From NCBI GenBank assembly GCA_963806335.1, contig CAWDXO010000010.1:124001-188000 (forward strand): a stretch of 64,000 bases of DNA, in the 5' to 3' direction. Shown one piece after another: positions 16,661-24,655 of the stretch. The notes beneath the pieces are model-generated. The model was not told where the DNA came from, did no database searches, and saw only the letters and a list, made by a program, of their open reading frames with translations. The position numbers were made by a program, and so were the translations under genes. How positions within the stretch are numbered: position 1 is the first letter of the stretch; each line of letters begins with the position of its first letter. This DNA is from Palsa-504 sp963806335 (lineage in GTDB: Bacteria; Actinomycetota; Actinomycetes; Streptosporangiales; Streptosporangiaceae).

Positions 16661-18271
16661 ATGGCCGAGAAATCCACCGTCCGAAGCGTGACCTACGATC
16701 TGCTGCGGTCCCTCGGACTGACGACCGTCTTCGGTAATCCAGGTTCGACCGAGGAGACCTTCCTGCAGGACTTCCCCGCTGATTTCGGCTACGTGCTGGC
16801 GCTGCAGGAGGCATCGGCCATCGCGATGGCCGACGCCTTCGCTCAGGTCACCCGGCGTCCAGCCCTGGTCAACCTGCACTCCTCTGCGGGCGTGGGCAAC
16901 GCCATGGGGAACCTGGTCGCGGCCTACCACGGAAATACCCCGCTGATCGTCACCGCGGGCCAGCAGCACCGGGAGCTGATGATCGGGGAGCCGTACCTGG
17001 GCAACCGCGAGGCCACCACGATGCCGAAGCCGTGGGTGAAGTGGTCCTACGAGCCGTACCGGGCGCAGGACGTGCCTGAGGCGTTCATGCGCGCCTACGC
17101 GATGGCGCTGCAGCCGCCGGCCGGACCGGTCTTCCTGTCGATACCGCTGGATGACTGGAACCAGCCGCTGGCCGGCCCGGCCCGCGTCCGGACGGTGAGC
17201 GACCGGGTGGCCCCCGACGCGGAGCGGCTGCGGCTGTTCGCCGACCGCATCTCCGCCAGCCGCCGTCCCGCCCTGGTGTTCGGACCCGACGTGGATCGCA
17301 GCGGCGGGTGGGACGCGGCCGTCGCCCTGGCGGAGAAGCTGTGCGCCGCCGTCTACGGGGCACCGCTGCTTGACCGGGCCTCCTTCCCTGAGGACCACCC
17401 CTTGTTCCGGGGGCCGCTTGGGATGTCGGTGAAGACGATCAGCGACCGGCTGGCCGGGCACGACCTGGCCGTCGTGATCGGGGCGGAGGTGTTCCGGTAC
17501 TACCCCTACGTCCCCGGCGACCTCCTTCCGGCGGGCACCGAACTGCTACAGATCACCGCCAGCCCGGACGCGGCCGCGGCCGCGCGGGTGGGCGACGCCC
17601 TGCTGAGCGACCCCAAGATCGCGATCGACCTGCTCCTGGACCTGGTCGCGGAGGGATCCGCGCGGACCGCCCCGGAGCCGATGGCGAGGCCGCGCCTGCT
17701 CCCGAAGGTGCCGAGCAGCCCGCTCACGCCGCCGGAGGTCTACGCCGTGCTGAGCCGGGTCAGACCGACGGATTCGGTCATCGTCAACGAATCGACCTCC
17801 ACCATGGCCCAGCAGATCGAGTGGCTCCCGACGGTGCGGACCGGATCGTTCTTCGCCACGGCCAGCGGGGGAATCGGCTGGGCCGTGCCGGCCGCGGTCG
17901 GGGTCGCGCTGGCCGACCGGGACCGGGGCGTCAGCCGGCCGGTCGTCGGCCTGATCGGCGACGGCTCGTCCCAGTACTCCGTGCAGGCTCTCTGGACGGC
18001 CGCCCAGCAGAAGCTGCCGATCGTGTACGTGATCATGCGCAACGACGAGTACTCCATCCTCAAGTCGTTCGCGGTGCTTGAGGAGACACCCGGGGTGCCC
18101 GGGCTGGACCTGCCCGGGCTCGGCATCGCCGCCCTGGCGCGCGGCTGGGGATGCCGCGCCATCGACGTCCAGACCACAGATGAGCTGGAGCAGGAGTTCA
18201 AGGCGGCCCTGGGCGCCGACACCACCACGGTCATCGTGGTGAGCACGCAACCGCAGCGGGCGATGCTGTAA
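16661..18271 (+). CDS. mdlC: Benzoylformate decarboxylase (ThDP-dependent)
   Basis: 536-residue thiamin-diphosphate enzyme. Features: FGNPGSTEETFLQDFP at the N-terminus, the ThDP-activating Glu in LALQEASAIAMADAFAQ (about residue 48), the HSSAGVGNAMGNL active-site loop, and the cofactor motif GDGSSQYSVQALWTAAQQKLPIVYVIMRNDEY (GDG...N). These fit benzoylformate decarboxylase more than acetolactate synthase, because HSSAGxGNAxG and NxGSTE are conserved in MdlC. It would convert benzoylformate (or a related 2-ketoacid) to aldehyde and CO2. It lies 126 bp after the FAD/Fe-S dehydrogenase with its own matching promoter. Exact substrate unproven. Confidence 0.85.
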   Translation: MAEKSTVRSVTYDLLRSLGLTTVFGNPGSTEETFLQDFPADFGYVLALQEASAIAMADAFAQVTRRPALVNLHSSAGVGNAMGNLVAAYHGNTPLIVTAGQQHRELMIGEPYLGNREATTMPKPWVKWSYEPYRAQDVPEAFMRAYAMALQPPAGPVFLSIPLDDWNQPLAGPARVRTVSDRVAPDAERLRLFADRISASRRPALVFGPDVDRSGGWDAAVALAEKLCAAVYGAPLLDRASFPEDHPLFRGPLGMSVKTISDRLAGHDLAVVIGAEVFRYYPYVPGDLLPAGTELLQITASPDAAAAARVGDALLSDPKIAIDLLLDLVAEGSARTAPEPMARPRLLPKVPSSPLTPPEVYAVLSRVRPTDSVIVNESTSTMAQQIEWLPTVRTGSFFATASGGIGWAVPAAVGVALADRDRGVSRPVVGLIGDGSSQYSVQALWTAAQQKLPIVYVIMRNDEYSILKSFAVLEETPGVPGLDLPGLGIAALARGWGCRAIDVQTTDELEQEFKAALGADTTTVIVVSTQPQRAML

Positions 18272-18276
18272 CGATC

Positions 18277-18367
18277 TCAGGCGTGGTCGACGAACAGGTC
18301 GGCCTCGGGCTCGGTGCCGGGCTGGTAGGCGTACCGGTCGAAGTCGGCCTGGTGACCGTGCGCACGC
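18277..18367 (-). pseudogene. Possible C-terminal remnant of an unidentified gene
   Basis: The leftward frame ending at the TGA 18279-18277 reads HQADFDRYAYQPGTEPEADLFVDHA, which looks like a genuine protein terminus. It is cut off upstream by the 17-bp inverted repeat. Family not recognised; chance coding appearance is possible. Confidence 0.25.
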
Positions 18368-18422
18368 ACCACGGTCCGTTCGGAGGATTATTTAAAATTC
18401 AATATTCCGAACGGACCGTGGT
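18368..18422. terminator. Perfect 17-bp inverted repeat with AT-rich 21-nt loop
   Basis: ACCACGGTCCGTTCGGA (18368-18384) and its exact inverse (18406-18422) flank GGATTATTTAAAATTCAATAT. It lies between convergent genes (decarboxylase stop 18271, pyrophosphatase stop 18435), so a bidirectional terminator is the simplest reading. No U-tract follows, and the AT-rich loop is unusual for a terminator. Confidence 0.6.
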
Positions 18423-18434
18423 ATCACTTCCTCG

Positions 18435-18935
18435 TCAGCCTGGCTGTGGCTCCGGGGTCTCCCGCAGGCGGCGCCGGGATGCTTCGACCTCGGCCTCGGC
18501 GGCGGTGCGGTCGGCCCAGGACGCGCCTTCGACGCTCTTACCCGGTTCCAGTTCCTTGTAGATCAGGAAGAAGTGCTCGATCTCCAGCCGTTCGAAGTAG
18601 GGCAGGTCCTCGAGGTCGCGCATCTGGTCCTGGCGCGGATCGCCGGCGGGCACGCAGAGGATCTTGTCGTCGCCGCCCTTCTCGTCGCGCATCCGGAACA
18701 TGCCGATCGGGCGGCTGCGGATCAGGCAGCCGGGGAACGTGGGTTCGGCCACGAGCACCAGCGCGTCGAGCGGGTCGCCGTCCTCGCCCAGGGTGTCCGG
18801 TATGAAGCCGTAGTCGGCCGGGTACTGGGTCGCGGTGAACAGCGTCCGGTCCAGCCGGATCAGGCCGCTGTCGTGGTCGACCTCGTACTTGTTCCTGCTG
18901 CCCCGCGGTATCTCGATCACGACGTCGAATTCCAT
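18435..18935 (-). CDS. ppa: Inorganic pyrophosphatase (family I)
   Basis: 166 residues. The starting MEFDVVIEIPRGSRNKYEVD, with catalytic Lys/Glu/Arg, is typical. The signature DGDPLDALVLV holds the metal-binding Asp triplet, and PADYGFIPDTLGEDG and KDLEDLPYF-like MRDLEDLPYFERLEIEHFF follow. Soluble hexameric PPase hydrolyses PPi to drive biosynthesis. Length fits the bacterial family. The ATG at 18935 gives the canonical N-terminus; the open frame upstream runs back through the ALDH remnant region and is spurious. It is probably the housekeeping copy. Confidence 0.95.
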   Translation of the reverse strand: MEFDVVIEIPRGSRNKYEVDHDSGLIRLDRTLFTATQYPADYGFIPDTLGEDGDPLDALVLVAEPTFPGCLIRSRPIGMFRMRDEKGGDDKILCVPAGDPRQDQMRDLEDLPYFERLEIEHFFLIYKELEPGKSVEGASWADRTAAEAEVEASRRRLRETPEPQPG

Positions 18936-18951
18936 GGCTCTGATCCTAGGG

Positions 18952-19431
18952 TCAGGCCGGCGGCGTGCCGAGCAGCAGCGGGTAGGCCCGCCGATCGAGC
19001 CGGCCGGACAGGTCGAGGTGGACGAATTTCTCTTCGGTGTACTCATCCAGGGCGTGCGGCCCGAGTTCGCGGGCCTGGCCGGCGAAGTAGCGCAGGTGGG
19101 CGATGGAGAAGCCGATCTGGAAGGCCCCGGCCTGGCGGACCGGCGCGCCGTTCTCCAGCGCCTCGAGGACGGCCAGGTCACCGGCCCGCTCGGTGAGCCG
19201 GTCCGCGATCGCGTCGAGCACGGCCGCCCGCTCGGCCGGCGGGGTCAGGCGCCAGCGGCCGTCGAGGTGCGCGGCCTTGGCCGCGGCGATCGCCCGGTCG
19301 GTGTGCTCACGGCCGCCCTTGGCCACGCTGGCCACCAGCTCCTCGGTGGCCGGGCTGCGGATCTCGAACCGGTCGTCGGTGTCAACCCAGTCCCCGTCGA
19401 TGAGCATGGAGTAGCGCCGGACGGTATCCAT
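18952..19431 (-). pseudogene. Aldehyde dehydrogenase, N-terminal third only
   Basis: 159 residues starting MDTVRRYSMLIDGDWVDTDDRFEIRSPATEELVASVAKGG, with AAFLDGRWRLTPPAERA-like (HLDGRWRLTPPAERAAVLDAIADRL) and LEALENGAPVRQAG: the NAD-domain start of the ALDH superfamily. It stops at LLLGTPPA, before the cofactor loop, catalytic Cys and Glu, so it cannot be active (normal length about 490). A good AAAGGGG ribosome site remains. An aldehyde dehydrogenase here would have completed a hydroxyacid-ketoacid-aldehyde-acid route with the two genes at 13.6-18.3 kb; that link is inference. Confidence 0.75.
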
Positions 19432-19615
19432 ACCGGTCCCCTTTCGCGGTTTGATCCATGACGCTAAGCCGCGGCGGACTCGCGGATAACGTGCTGGCAA
19501 CACGAGGATGGGCCGTTTCCTCGGCCCGCCGGCACAACGGTTGTGCCGTCGTACCAACACAAGGGGACAGGCTTGATACCGGGGACCGACGACCGCCCGG
19601 GCCGGGCGCCGCACA

Positions 19616-21160
19616 ATGAGTACCGTGACGAACCTGGCCAAGAACCTGACGGACACCACCCGCGCGCACGCCGGCCGGGTGGCCGTGCGGGTGGACAACG
19701 CGGCGATGACCTACCGGGCCCTGGACGACGCGAGCGCCCGGGTGGCCGGGCTGCTGCACGAGCGCGGCCTCAAACCCGGCGACCGGGTCGGCCTCATGAT
19801 GCCCAACGTCGCCGAGGTCCCCGTGGTGTACTACGGCGTGCTCCGGGCCGGCGGCGTGGTGGTTCCGATGAACCCGCTGCTGAAGGCCCGCGAGGTCGCC
19901 TATTACCTGGGCGACTCCGGGGCCGGGCTGATCTTCGCCTGGCACACGTTCGCCGACCAGGCTCGCGCGGGCGCGGAGCAGGCCGAGGCGGAATCCATCG
20001 TCGTGGACGGGGCCAGCTTCCCCGACCTGCTGGCCTCCGCCACCCCGGACTACCAGGTCGCGGACGCCGGCGACGACGACACCGCGGTGATCCTCTACAC
20101 CTCAGGCACGACCGGCCACCCGAAGGGCGCCGAGCTCACCCACGGCAACCTCATCAGCAACACCGAGGTGACGCGGACCAACATCGTCCGGGCCGGCCCC
20201 GACGACGTGATATTCGGCGGGCTTCCGCTGTTCCACGTGTTCGGGCAGACGGTCGCGCTCAACGTCGCGGTGGCGGCCGGGGCGTGCCTGACCCTGCTGC
20301 CGCGGTTCGACGCCGAGCACGCCCTGCGGATCATCGCGGGCCACCGGGTCACCGTCTTCGAAGGCGTGCCGACCATGTACGTGGCGTTGATACACGCACC
20401 TGAGCGCGCGGACTACGACACCTCCTCGCTGCGGTTGTGCATCTCCGGCGGCGCGGCCCTGCCGGTCGAGGTGCTGCGCGGGTTCGAGGAGGCGTTCGGC
20501 GTCCCGGTGCTGGAGGGATACGGCCTGTCGGAGACCTCGCCGGTCGCCTCGTTCAACCTCCCCGGCCGGGAGCGCAAGCCCGGCTCGATCGGCACGCCGA
20601 TCAGGGACGTCCAGATGCGCGTGGTGGACAAGGAAGACCACGAGGTCCCGCAGGGCGAGGTGGGCGAGATCGTGATCCGCGGGCCGAACGTGATGAAGGG
20701 CTACTGGCAGCGCCCCGAGGCCACCGCCGAGGCGCTCGGCGGGGGCTGGTTCCACACCGGTGACCTGGCCCGGGTGGACTCCGACGGCTACTTCTACATC
20801 GTGGACCGGAAGAAGGACCTGATCATCCGGGGCGGTTACAACATCTACCCGCGGGAGATCGAGGAGGTGCTCTACGAGCACCCCGCGGTCGCCGAGGCCG
20901 CCGTGATCGGCCTGCCGCATCCGGCCCTGGGCGAGGAGGTCGGGGCCGCGGTGGCCCTCAAGCCGGGGGCCGCCGCCACCGCCGAGGAACTGCGCGACTA
21001 CGTCAAGGGCCAGGTCGCGGCGTACAAGTACCCGCGGCACGTGTGGATCATGGACTCGCTGCCCAAGGGCGCGACGGGCAAGATCCAGAAGCGGGATATC
21101 GTCATCCCGGCCGACCTGGCAGCGCCGCATTTGCCCGGGCCTCCGGCCGCGGCGCCGTGA
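19616..21160 (+). CDS. Long-chain fatty-acid--CoA ligase / acyl-CoA synthetase
   Basis: 514-residue ANL-superfamily adenylating enzyme (acid + ATP + CoA to acyl-CoA). Motifs in order: AVILYTSGTTGHPKGAELTH (P-loop A3), LPLFHVFGQT, EGYGLSETSPV (A5), GWFHTGDLARVDSDGYFYIVDRKKDLIIRGGYNIYPREIEE (A7-A8), and the adenylation Lys in LPKGATGKIQKRD (A10). Complete. Its stop overlaps the GTG of a second adenylate kinase by GTGA. That pairing makes sense because the ligase releases AMP, which adenylate kinase recycles. Confidence 0.92.
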   Translation: MSTVTNLAKNLTDTTRAHAGRVAVRVDNAAMTYRALDDASARVAGLLHERGLKPGDRVGLMMPNVAEVPVVYYGVLRAGGVVVPMNPLLKAREVAYYLGDSGAGLIFAWHTFADQARAGAEQAEAESIVVDGASFPDLLASATPDYQVADAGDDDTAVILYTSGTTGHPKGAELTHGNLISNTEVTRTNIVRAGPDDVIFGGLPLFHVFGQTVALNVAVAAGACLTLLPRFDAEHALRIIAGHRVTVFEGVPTMYVALIHAPERADYDTSSLRLCISGGAALPVEVLRGFEEAFGVPVLEGYGLSETSPVASFNLPGRERKPGSIGTPIRDVQMRVVDKEDHEVPQGEVGEIVIRGPNVMKGYWQRPEATAEALGGGWFHTGDLARVDSDGYFYIVDRKKDLIIRGGYNIYPREIEEVLYEHPAVAEAAVIGLPHPALGEEVGAAVALKPGAAATAEELRDYVKGQVAAYKYPRHVWIMDSLPKGATGKIQKRDIVIPADLAAPHLPGPPAAAP

Positions 21161-21738
21161 GGCTGCTGCTGCTCGCTCCTCCCGGCGCCGGCAAGGGCAC
21201 GCAGGGCGAGCGGCTGGCGGCCTGGTCCGGCGCCCGGCACATCGCCGCCGGTGACCTGCTGCGCGCGCAAGCCCGCGCCGGGGGCCTGCTGGGCCGCGAG
21301 ATCGCCGCGTACCAGGCCAGCGGCGATCTGGTCCCCGACCAGATCGTGCTCGACGTGCTGACCCCGGCCGTCACCGAGGCGGCCGCCCGCGGCGGGTACG
21401 TCCTGGACGGTTTCCCGCGGACCCTCCCGCAGGCCATCGCCGCGGCCGAACTCGCGGCCCGGCTCGACGTGACGCTGGACGCGGCGGTATACCTGCACGC
21501 GCCGGACGCGGTGCTGACCCGGCGGCTGCTGGACCGCGCCAGCCAGAGCGGGCGGTCCGACGACAGGGCCGACGTGATCCGGCACCGGCTCCGGGTGTTC
21601 GCCGAGACGACGGGCCCGCTCGTCCCCTACTACACCGAGCGGGGCATCCTGGTCGCGGTCGACGCCGACCAGCCACCCGACTCCGTCACGGCCGACATCC
21701 AGGCCCAGCTGCCGGGGCGCTCGCTGCCCCGCTCGTGA
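21157..21738 (+). CDS. adk: Adenylate kinase paralogue coupled to acyl-CoA ligase
   Basis: 193 residues with P-loop APPGAGKGTQGERL, AAGDLLRAQARAGG (AMP site), GGYVLDGFPRTLPQAIAAA and short LID SDDRADVIRHRLRVF. The GTG at 21157 overlaps the ligase stop (GTGA), implying translational coupling. Clearly paralogous to 2953-3600: both share LVPD(E/Q)xI, GYVLDGFPRT and DDRAD-VIRHRL. AMP recycling for the ligase is the natural role; which copy is essential is unknown. Confidence 0.9.
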   Translation: MRLLLLAPPGAGKGTQGERLAAWSGARHIAAGDLLRAQARAGGLLGREIAAYQASGDLVPDQIVLDVLTPAVTEAAARGGYVLDGFPRTLPQAIAAAELAARLDVTLDAAVYLHAPDAVLTRRLLDRASQSGRSDDRADVIRHRLRVFAETTGPLVPYYTERGILVAVDADQPPDSVTADIQAQLPGRSLPRS

Positions 21739-21792
21739 GATCACGGATCCGCATCTCGGAGGTCGAGGCCGAACGCCAAGGTGGCCGCCGGG

Positions 21793-22025
21793 CTAGCGCG
21801 TGCGGCCGGCCGATAGCAGCCGCAATTCCCGTGCGCGCTGTACCGCTGCGGATCGGTCGCGGACCTGGAGCTTGGCGTAGATGCTGCGGATGTGCGTGCC
21901 GACGGTGTTTTCCCGCTGCCGGCCGGAGCCGAGATGATCGTCACCTTCTTCGCCGCCCCACGATCAAGAGCAGCGAGAACATCATCCCGGTCGATCAGCC
22001 GGAGAGCTACCCGAGCCACGATCAA
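21793..22025 (-). pseudogene. MalT/LuxR-type regulator collapsed by internal deletion
   Basis: Reading leftward, the first 33 codons (RLIDRDDVLAALDRGAAKKVTIISAPAGSGKT) are the N-terminus of a large ATP-dependent LuxR regulator with its Walker A motif. Immediately after the P-loop, in another frame, comes ENTVGTHIRSIYAKLQVRDRSAAVQRARELRLLSAGRTR and a stop at 21793, the extreme C-terminus of its LuxR HTH. The middle (about 800 residues) is missing. Both ends share GAAAAC at the junction (21909-21918 region). Not functional. Confidence 0.75.
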
Positions 22026-22169
22026 AGGCCTGCCTTGGTATCGACGCGGACACCCCAGCGTCAGTGTCGCACGCCCTCGGCCGCGTCGAGGACGAAGGCA
22101 CCGCGATGGTCGAGCCTCCGCACGCCCTGGGCAGAGCGACCGGCGGCCTAGTGAGCCATCCCCGCCAGA

Positions 22170-23471
22170 GTGTGTAAGAATCCGCAGGTGGACATCGATG
22201 GTCCCGCGGTCGCCGGGCTGGTGGCCGACGTCGCGGCGGCGGTGAGCCGCCGGGCCGCCGTAGTGTCCGAGGATGTCTATGAGGTGGTCCTGCGGGAGAT
22301 CCCGGAGCTACGCGACGACAAGCCGGTACTCGCGCTGCTCGCCTCGAGCGTCCACAGCAACGTCGGCACCTGCCTGCAGATCCTGCAGCATCAGATCGAG
22401 CTGAGCGCAGTGCACGCCCCGGCCGCTTCGCTGGAATACGCGCGCAGGCGGGCCCAGCGCGGCACGCCGCTGACCGCGCTCCTGCGCGCCTACCGGCTCG
22501 GGCACACGTGCTTCTCCGACTGGCTCGTTAAGGAGCTGGCCCGGCAGGCCGATGACGCCGAGATGATCACCGCCGCCACGCTGGGCATGTCGAGGATCGT
22601 GGCCGGATACGTCGACCAGACCTCCGAAGAGATCGTCGCGGCCTACACCCGCGAACGGGAGCGCTGGCTGCGGAATCGCAGCGCCGCGCGGGCCGCCCGG
22701 ATCCGGGACCTGCTGTCGGGTGAGGGGGTCAACGTGAGCGCGACGGAGGCCACCTTGGGCTACCGGCTGCGCCAGTACCACGTGGGCCTGGTGTGCTGGG
22801 CGGGCGACGCGACGGCCGCCGTCGACAACATCACCCGGCTGGAGCACGCGATTAGCCACGTGGCGGCCAAGGTGGCCGGTTCCGGCGATGCGGTGTTCCT
22901 ACCGCGCGATGAGTCCAGCGCGTGGGCCTGGCTGCCGCTGGGGATCCGGGACCGGTTCGACGCCGCCGGGGCCGCCGAGGCCGGGGTGGACGGCGATCTG
23001 CATTTCGCCTTCGGCGAGGCGGCCCGGGGCATCACGGGGTTCCGCCTCACCCACCAGCAGGCTCTTGCCGCCCAGGCGGTCGCGCTGGCCGCGGGTCCCC
23101 CGCCGCGGGTGGTGACGTTCGGCGAGGTCGCGCCGGTGGCGATGATGCTCGGTTCGGGGGACCTGCTGCGGGCCTGGGTGCTGGCCACGCTGGGGGGCCT
23201 GGCGACCGACGATGAGCACCACGCCCGGCTGCGGGACACGCTGCTGATCTTCCTGCAGTCCGGCGGCAGCTACAAGACGACGGCCGAGCAGATGACCCTG
23301 CACAAGAACACGGTGCAGTACCGGATCCGCAAGGCCGAGGAGAGCCTCGGCCGGCCCGCCGCCGAGAACCGCCACGACGTGGAACTCGCGCTGCGGGCCA
23401 GCCACTGGCTCGGCTCGTCCGTGCTGCAGCCGGCCCGGGAACGATCGCCAGCCCAGGCCGGCGTCCGCTAG
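22170..23471 (+). CDS. PucR/CdaR-family transcriptional regulator
   Basis: 433 residues. The N-terminal helical RsbT-like/sensor region (CLQILQHQIELSAVHAPAASLEYARRRAQRGTPLTALLRAYRLGH) is followed by a GGDEF-like central domain. The C-terminal PucR HTH (RLRDTLLIFLQSGGSYKTTAEQMTLHKNTVQYRIRKAEESLGR) contains the invariant H-K-NTVQYRI pattern. Such regulators usually activate catabolic genes for alcohols, aromatics or purines. No obvious partner lies alongside; it is the nearest catabolic-type regulator to the twin promoters at 13.5 and 16.6 kb. The start may be GTG 22188. Confidence 0.88.
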   Translation: MCKNPQVDIDGPAVAGLVADVAAAVSRRAAVVSEDVYEVVLREIPELRDDKPVLALLASSVHSNVGTCLQILQHQIELSAVHAPAASLEYARRRAQRGTPLTALLRAYRLGHTCFSDWLVKELARQADDAEMITAATLGMSRIVAGYVDQTSEEIVAAYTRERERWLRNRSAARAARIRDLLSGEGVNVSATEATLGYRLRQYHVGLVCWAGDATAAVDNITRLEHAISHVAAKVAGSGDAVFLPRDESSAWAWLPLGIRDRFDAAGAAEAGVDGDLHFAFGEAARGITGFRLTHQQALAAQAVALAAGPPPRVVTFGEVAPVAMMLGSGDLLRAWVLATLGGLATDDEHHARLRDTLLIFLQSGGSYKTTAEQMTLHKNTVQYRIRKAEESLGRPAAENRHDVELALRASHWLGSSVLQPARERSPAQAGVR

Positions 23472-23628
23472 GCCAGGCCGGCGTCCGCCGGGCCAGGCAT
23501 CGCAGCGGTCTCCCGCCGTACGTAGTGCCGACGGCGCCCGAATCACCGGGATCCGGTGACGACCTCTCACCTGGCTGGCGGTGAGCCTGGGTCCGTCGCA
23601 AAGGCTCGAACGATCAAGGAGAAGCGGC

Positions 23629-23703
23629 ATGACAACGGCAAACGAGCGGATCATCCGGCGGGCCTGCCACGCCGCCACGTTGCTGCGCTGGTTGACGCCA
23701 TGA
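23629..23703 (+). CDS. 24-residue leader ORF / SnoaL-type N-terminal remnant
   Basis: ATG 23629, preceded by AAGGAGAAGC, encodes MTTANERIIRRACHAATLLR plus WLTP and stops at a TGA that overlaps the SDR ATG (ATGA). The sequence ERIIRRAxHAA resembles the N-terminus of nuclear-transport-factor-2/SnoaL-like proteins, so this is probably a truncated upstream gene that now supplies translation to the SDR gene by coupling. Confidence 0.5.
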   Translation: MTTANERIIRRACHAATLLRWLTP

Positions 23704-24380
23704 GCGCAAAGGTAGCGATCGTGGCCGGTGCAGGCGGTGCGCTTGGTCACGCGACGGCGGTGACCCTCGCCGCCGGCGGCCTCACCGTGGTGGCCGTCGA
23801 CCGGAACGAGCACGGGTTGGCTGAACTCCCTGACGGTGTCCGCGCCGAGGTGGCCGACACCACCGATCCCGCCGTGGCCACGCGGCTTGCCGACCGGATC
23901 GCCAGCGAGGTCGGGCCCCCGGACGTGCTGGTGAACACCATCGGCGCGTTCCGTCTAGGAGACGCGCTCAGCACGACTCCCGAGACGCTGCGGCTCATGA
24001 TCGACGTCAACCTGGGAACCGCGCTGTGGCTGAGCCGGGCGGTAGCGCCGCACATGCAGCAGCAGGGTTCAGGTGTCATCGTGCATGTAGCCGCCCGCCC
24101 GGGGATCGAGCCAGCCGGCGGCATGGCGGCCTACAGCGTGAGCAAGGCCGCTCTTGTCCACCTGACACGCATCCTCGATATCGAGCTCCGCCCGCACGGG
24201 ATCCGGGTGAACGCGGTCGCGCCGCAACTGCTCGACACCCCCGCCAACCGAGCCACGTTCCCGGCCGAGGTGATGGCGCAAGCGGTCGCGCCGGAGGCGA
24301 TCGCCGACGTGATCGCATTCCTGGTCAGCGACGCCGCAGCGCCAGTCAGCGGAGCGATACTGCCAGCGTACGGCGCCTAG
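23700..24380 (+). CDS. Short-chain dehydrogenase/reductase
   Basis: 226 residues. The NAD(P) motif is AGAGGALGHATA (TGxxxGxG variant), NNAG-like VNTIGAF, and the active-site YSVSKAALVHLTR (YxxxK). The Ser of the triad sits where HVAARPG occurs; HVAA lacks the usual Ser two residues before Ala, so catalysis may be altered. The C-terminus is VSDAAAPVSGAILPAYGA. It has no ribosome site of its own and overlaps the 24-residue ORF by ATGA. The substrate is unknown. Confidence 0.82.
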   Translation: MSAKVAIVAGAGGALGHATAVTLAAGGLTVVAVDRNEHGLAELPDGVRAEVADTTDPAVATRLADRIASEVGPPDVLVNTIGAFRLGDALSTTPETLRLMIDVNLGTALWLSRAVAPHMQQQGSGVIVHVAARPGIEPAGGMAAYSVSKAALVHLTRILDIELRPHGIRVNAVAPQLLDTPANRATFPAEVMAQAVAPEAIADVIAFLVSDAAAPVSGAILPAYGA

Positions 24381-24655
24381 AGAGCTGTCCTTAGCAGCGA
24401 CCATCGACCGCAGCCGGACGCCGATCTGAACCACCCCGAGGTCTCCAGGGTCTCCGGACTCGCGGACGACCCAGATCATGGTTTACGCGGTTCGCATCGC
24501 TATGCTGTCAGTGAAGTACGGAGATTGCGCTGCGTATGGCAGGCGAAGTTACCCGCCCGTCGCTGCCTGGTCAGGCCTTTGCACTAGTTCGGGTTTCCCA
24601 GGGCAGCAGCCGTTGCCGGAGCAGGCCCTTCCACGGGAATGGGAGATGATGTCTG

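Noticed and set aside
23460..23510. Two-copy GGCCAGGCCGGCGTCCGC direct repeat after the PucR gene
   Set aside because: Short, GC-only and probably a slippage product; no regulatory meaning can be supported.
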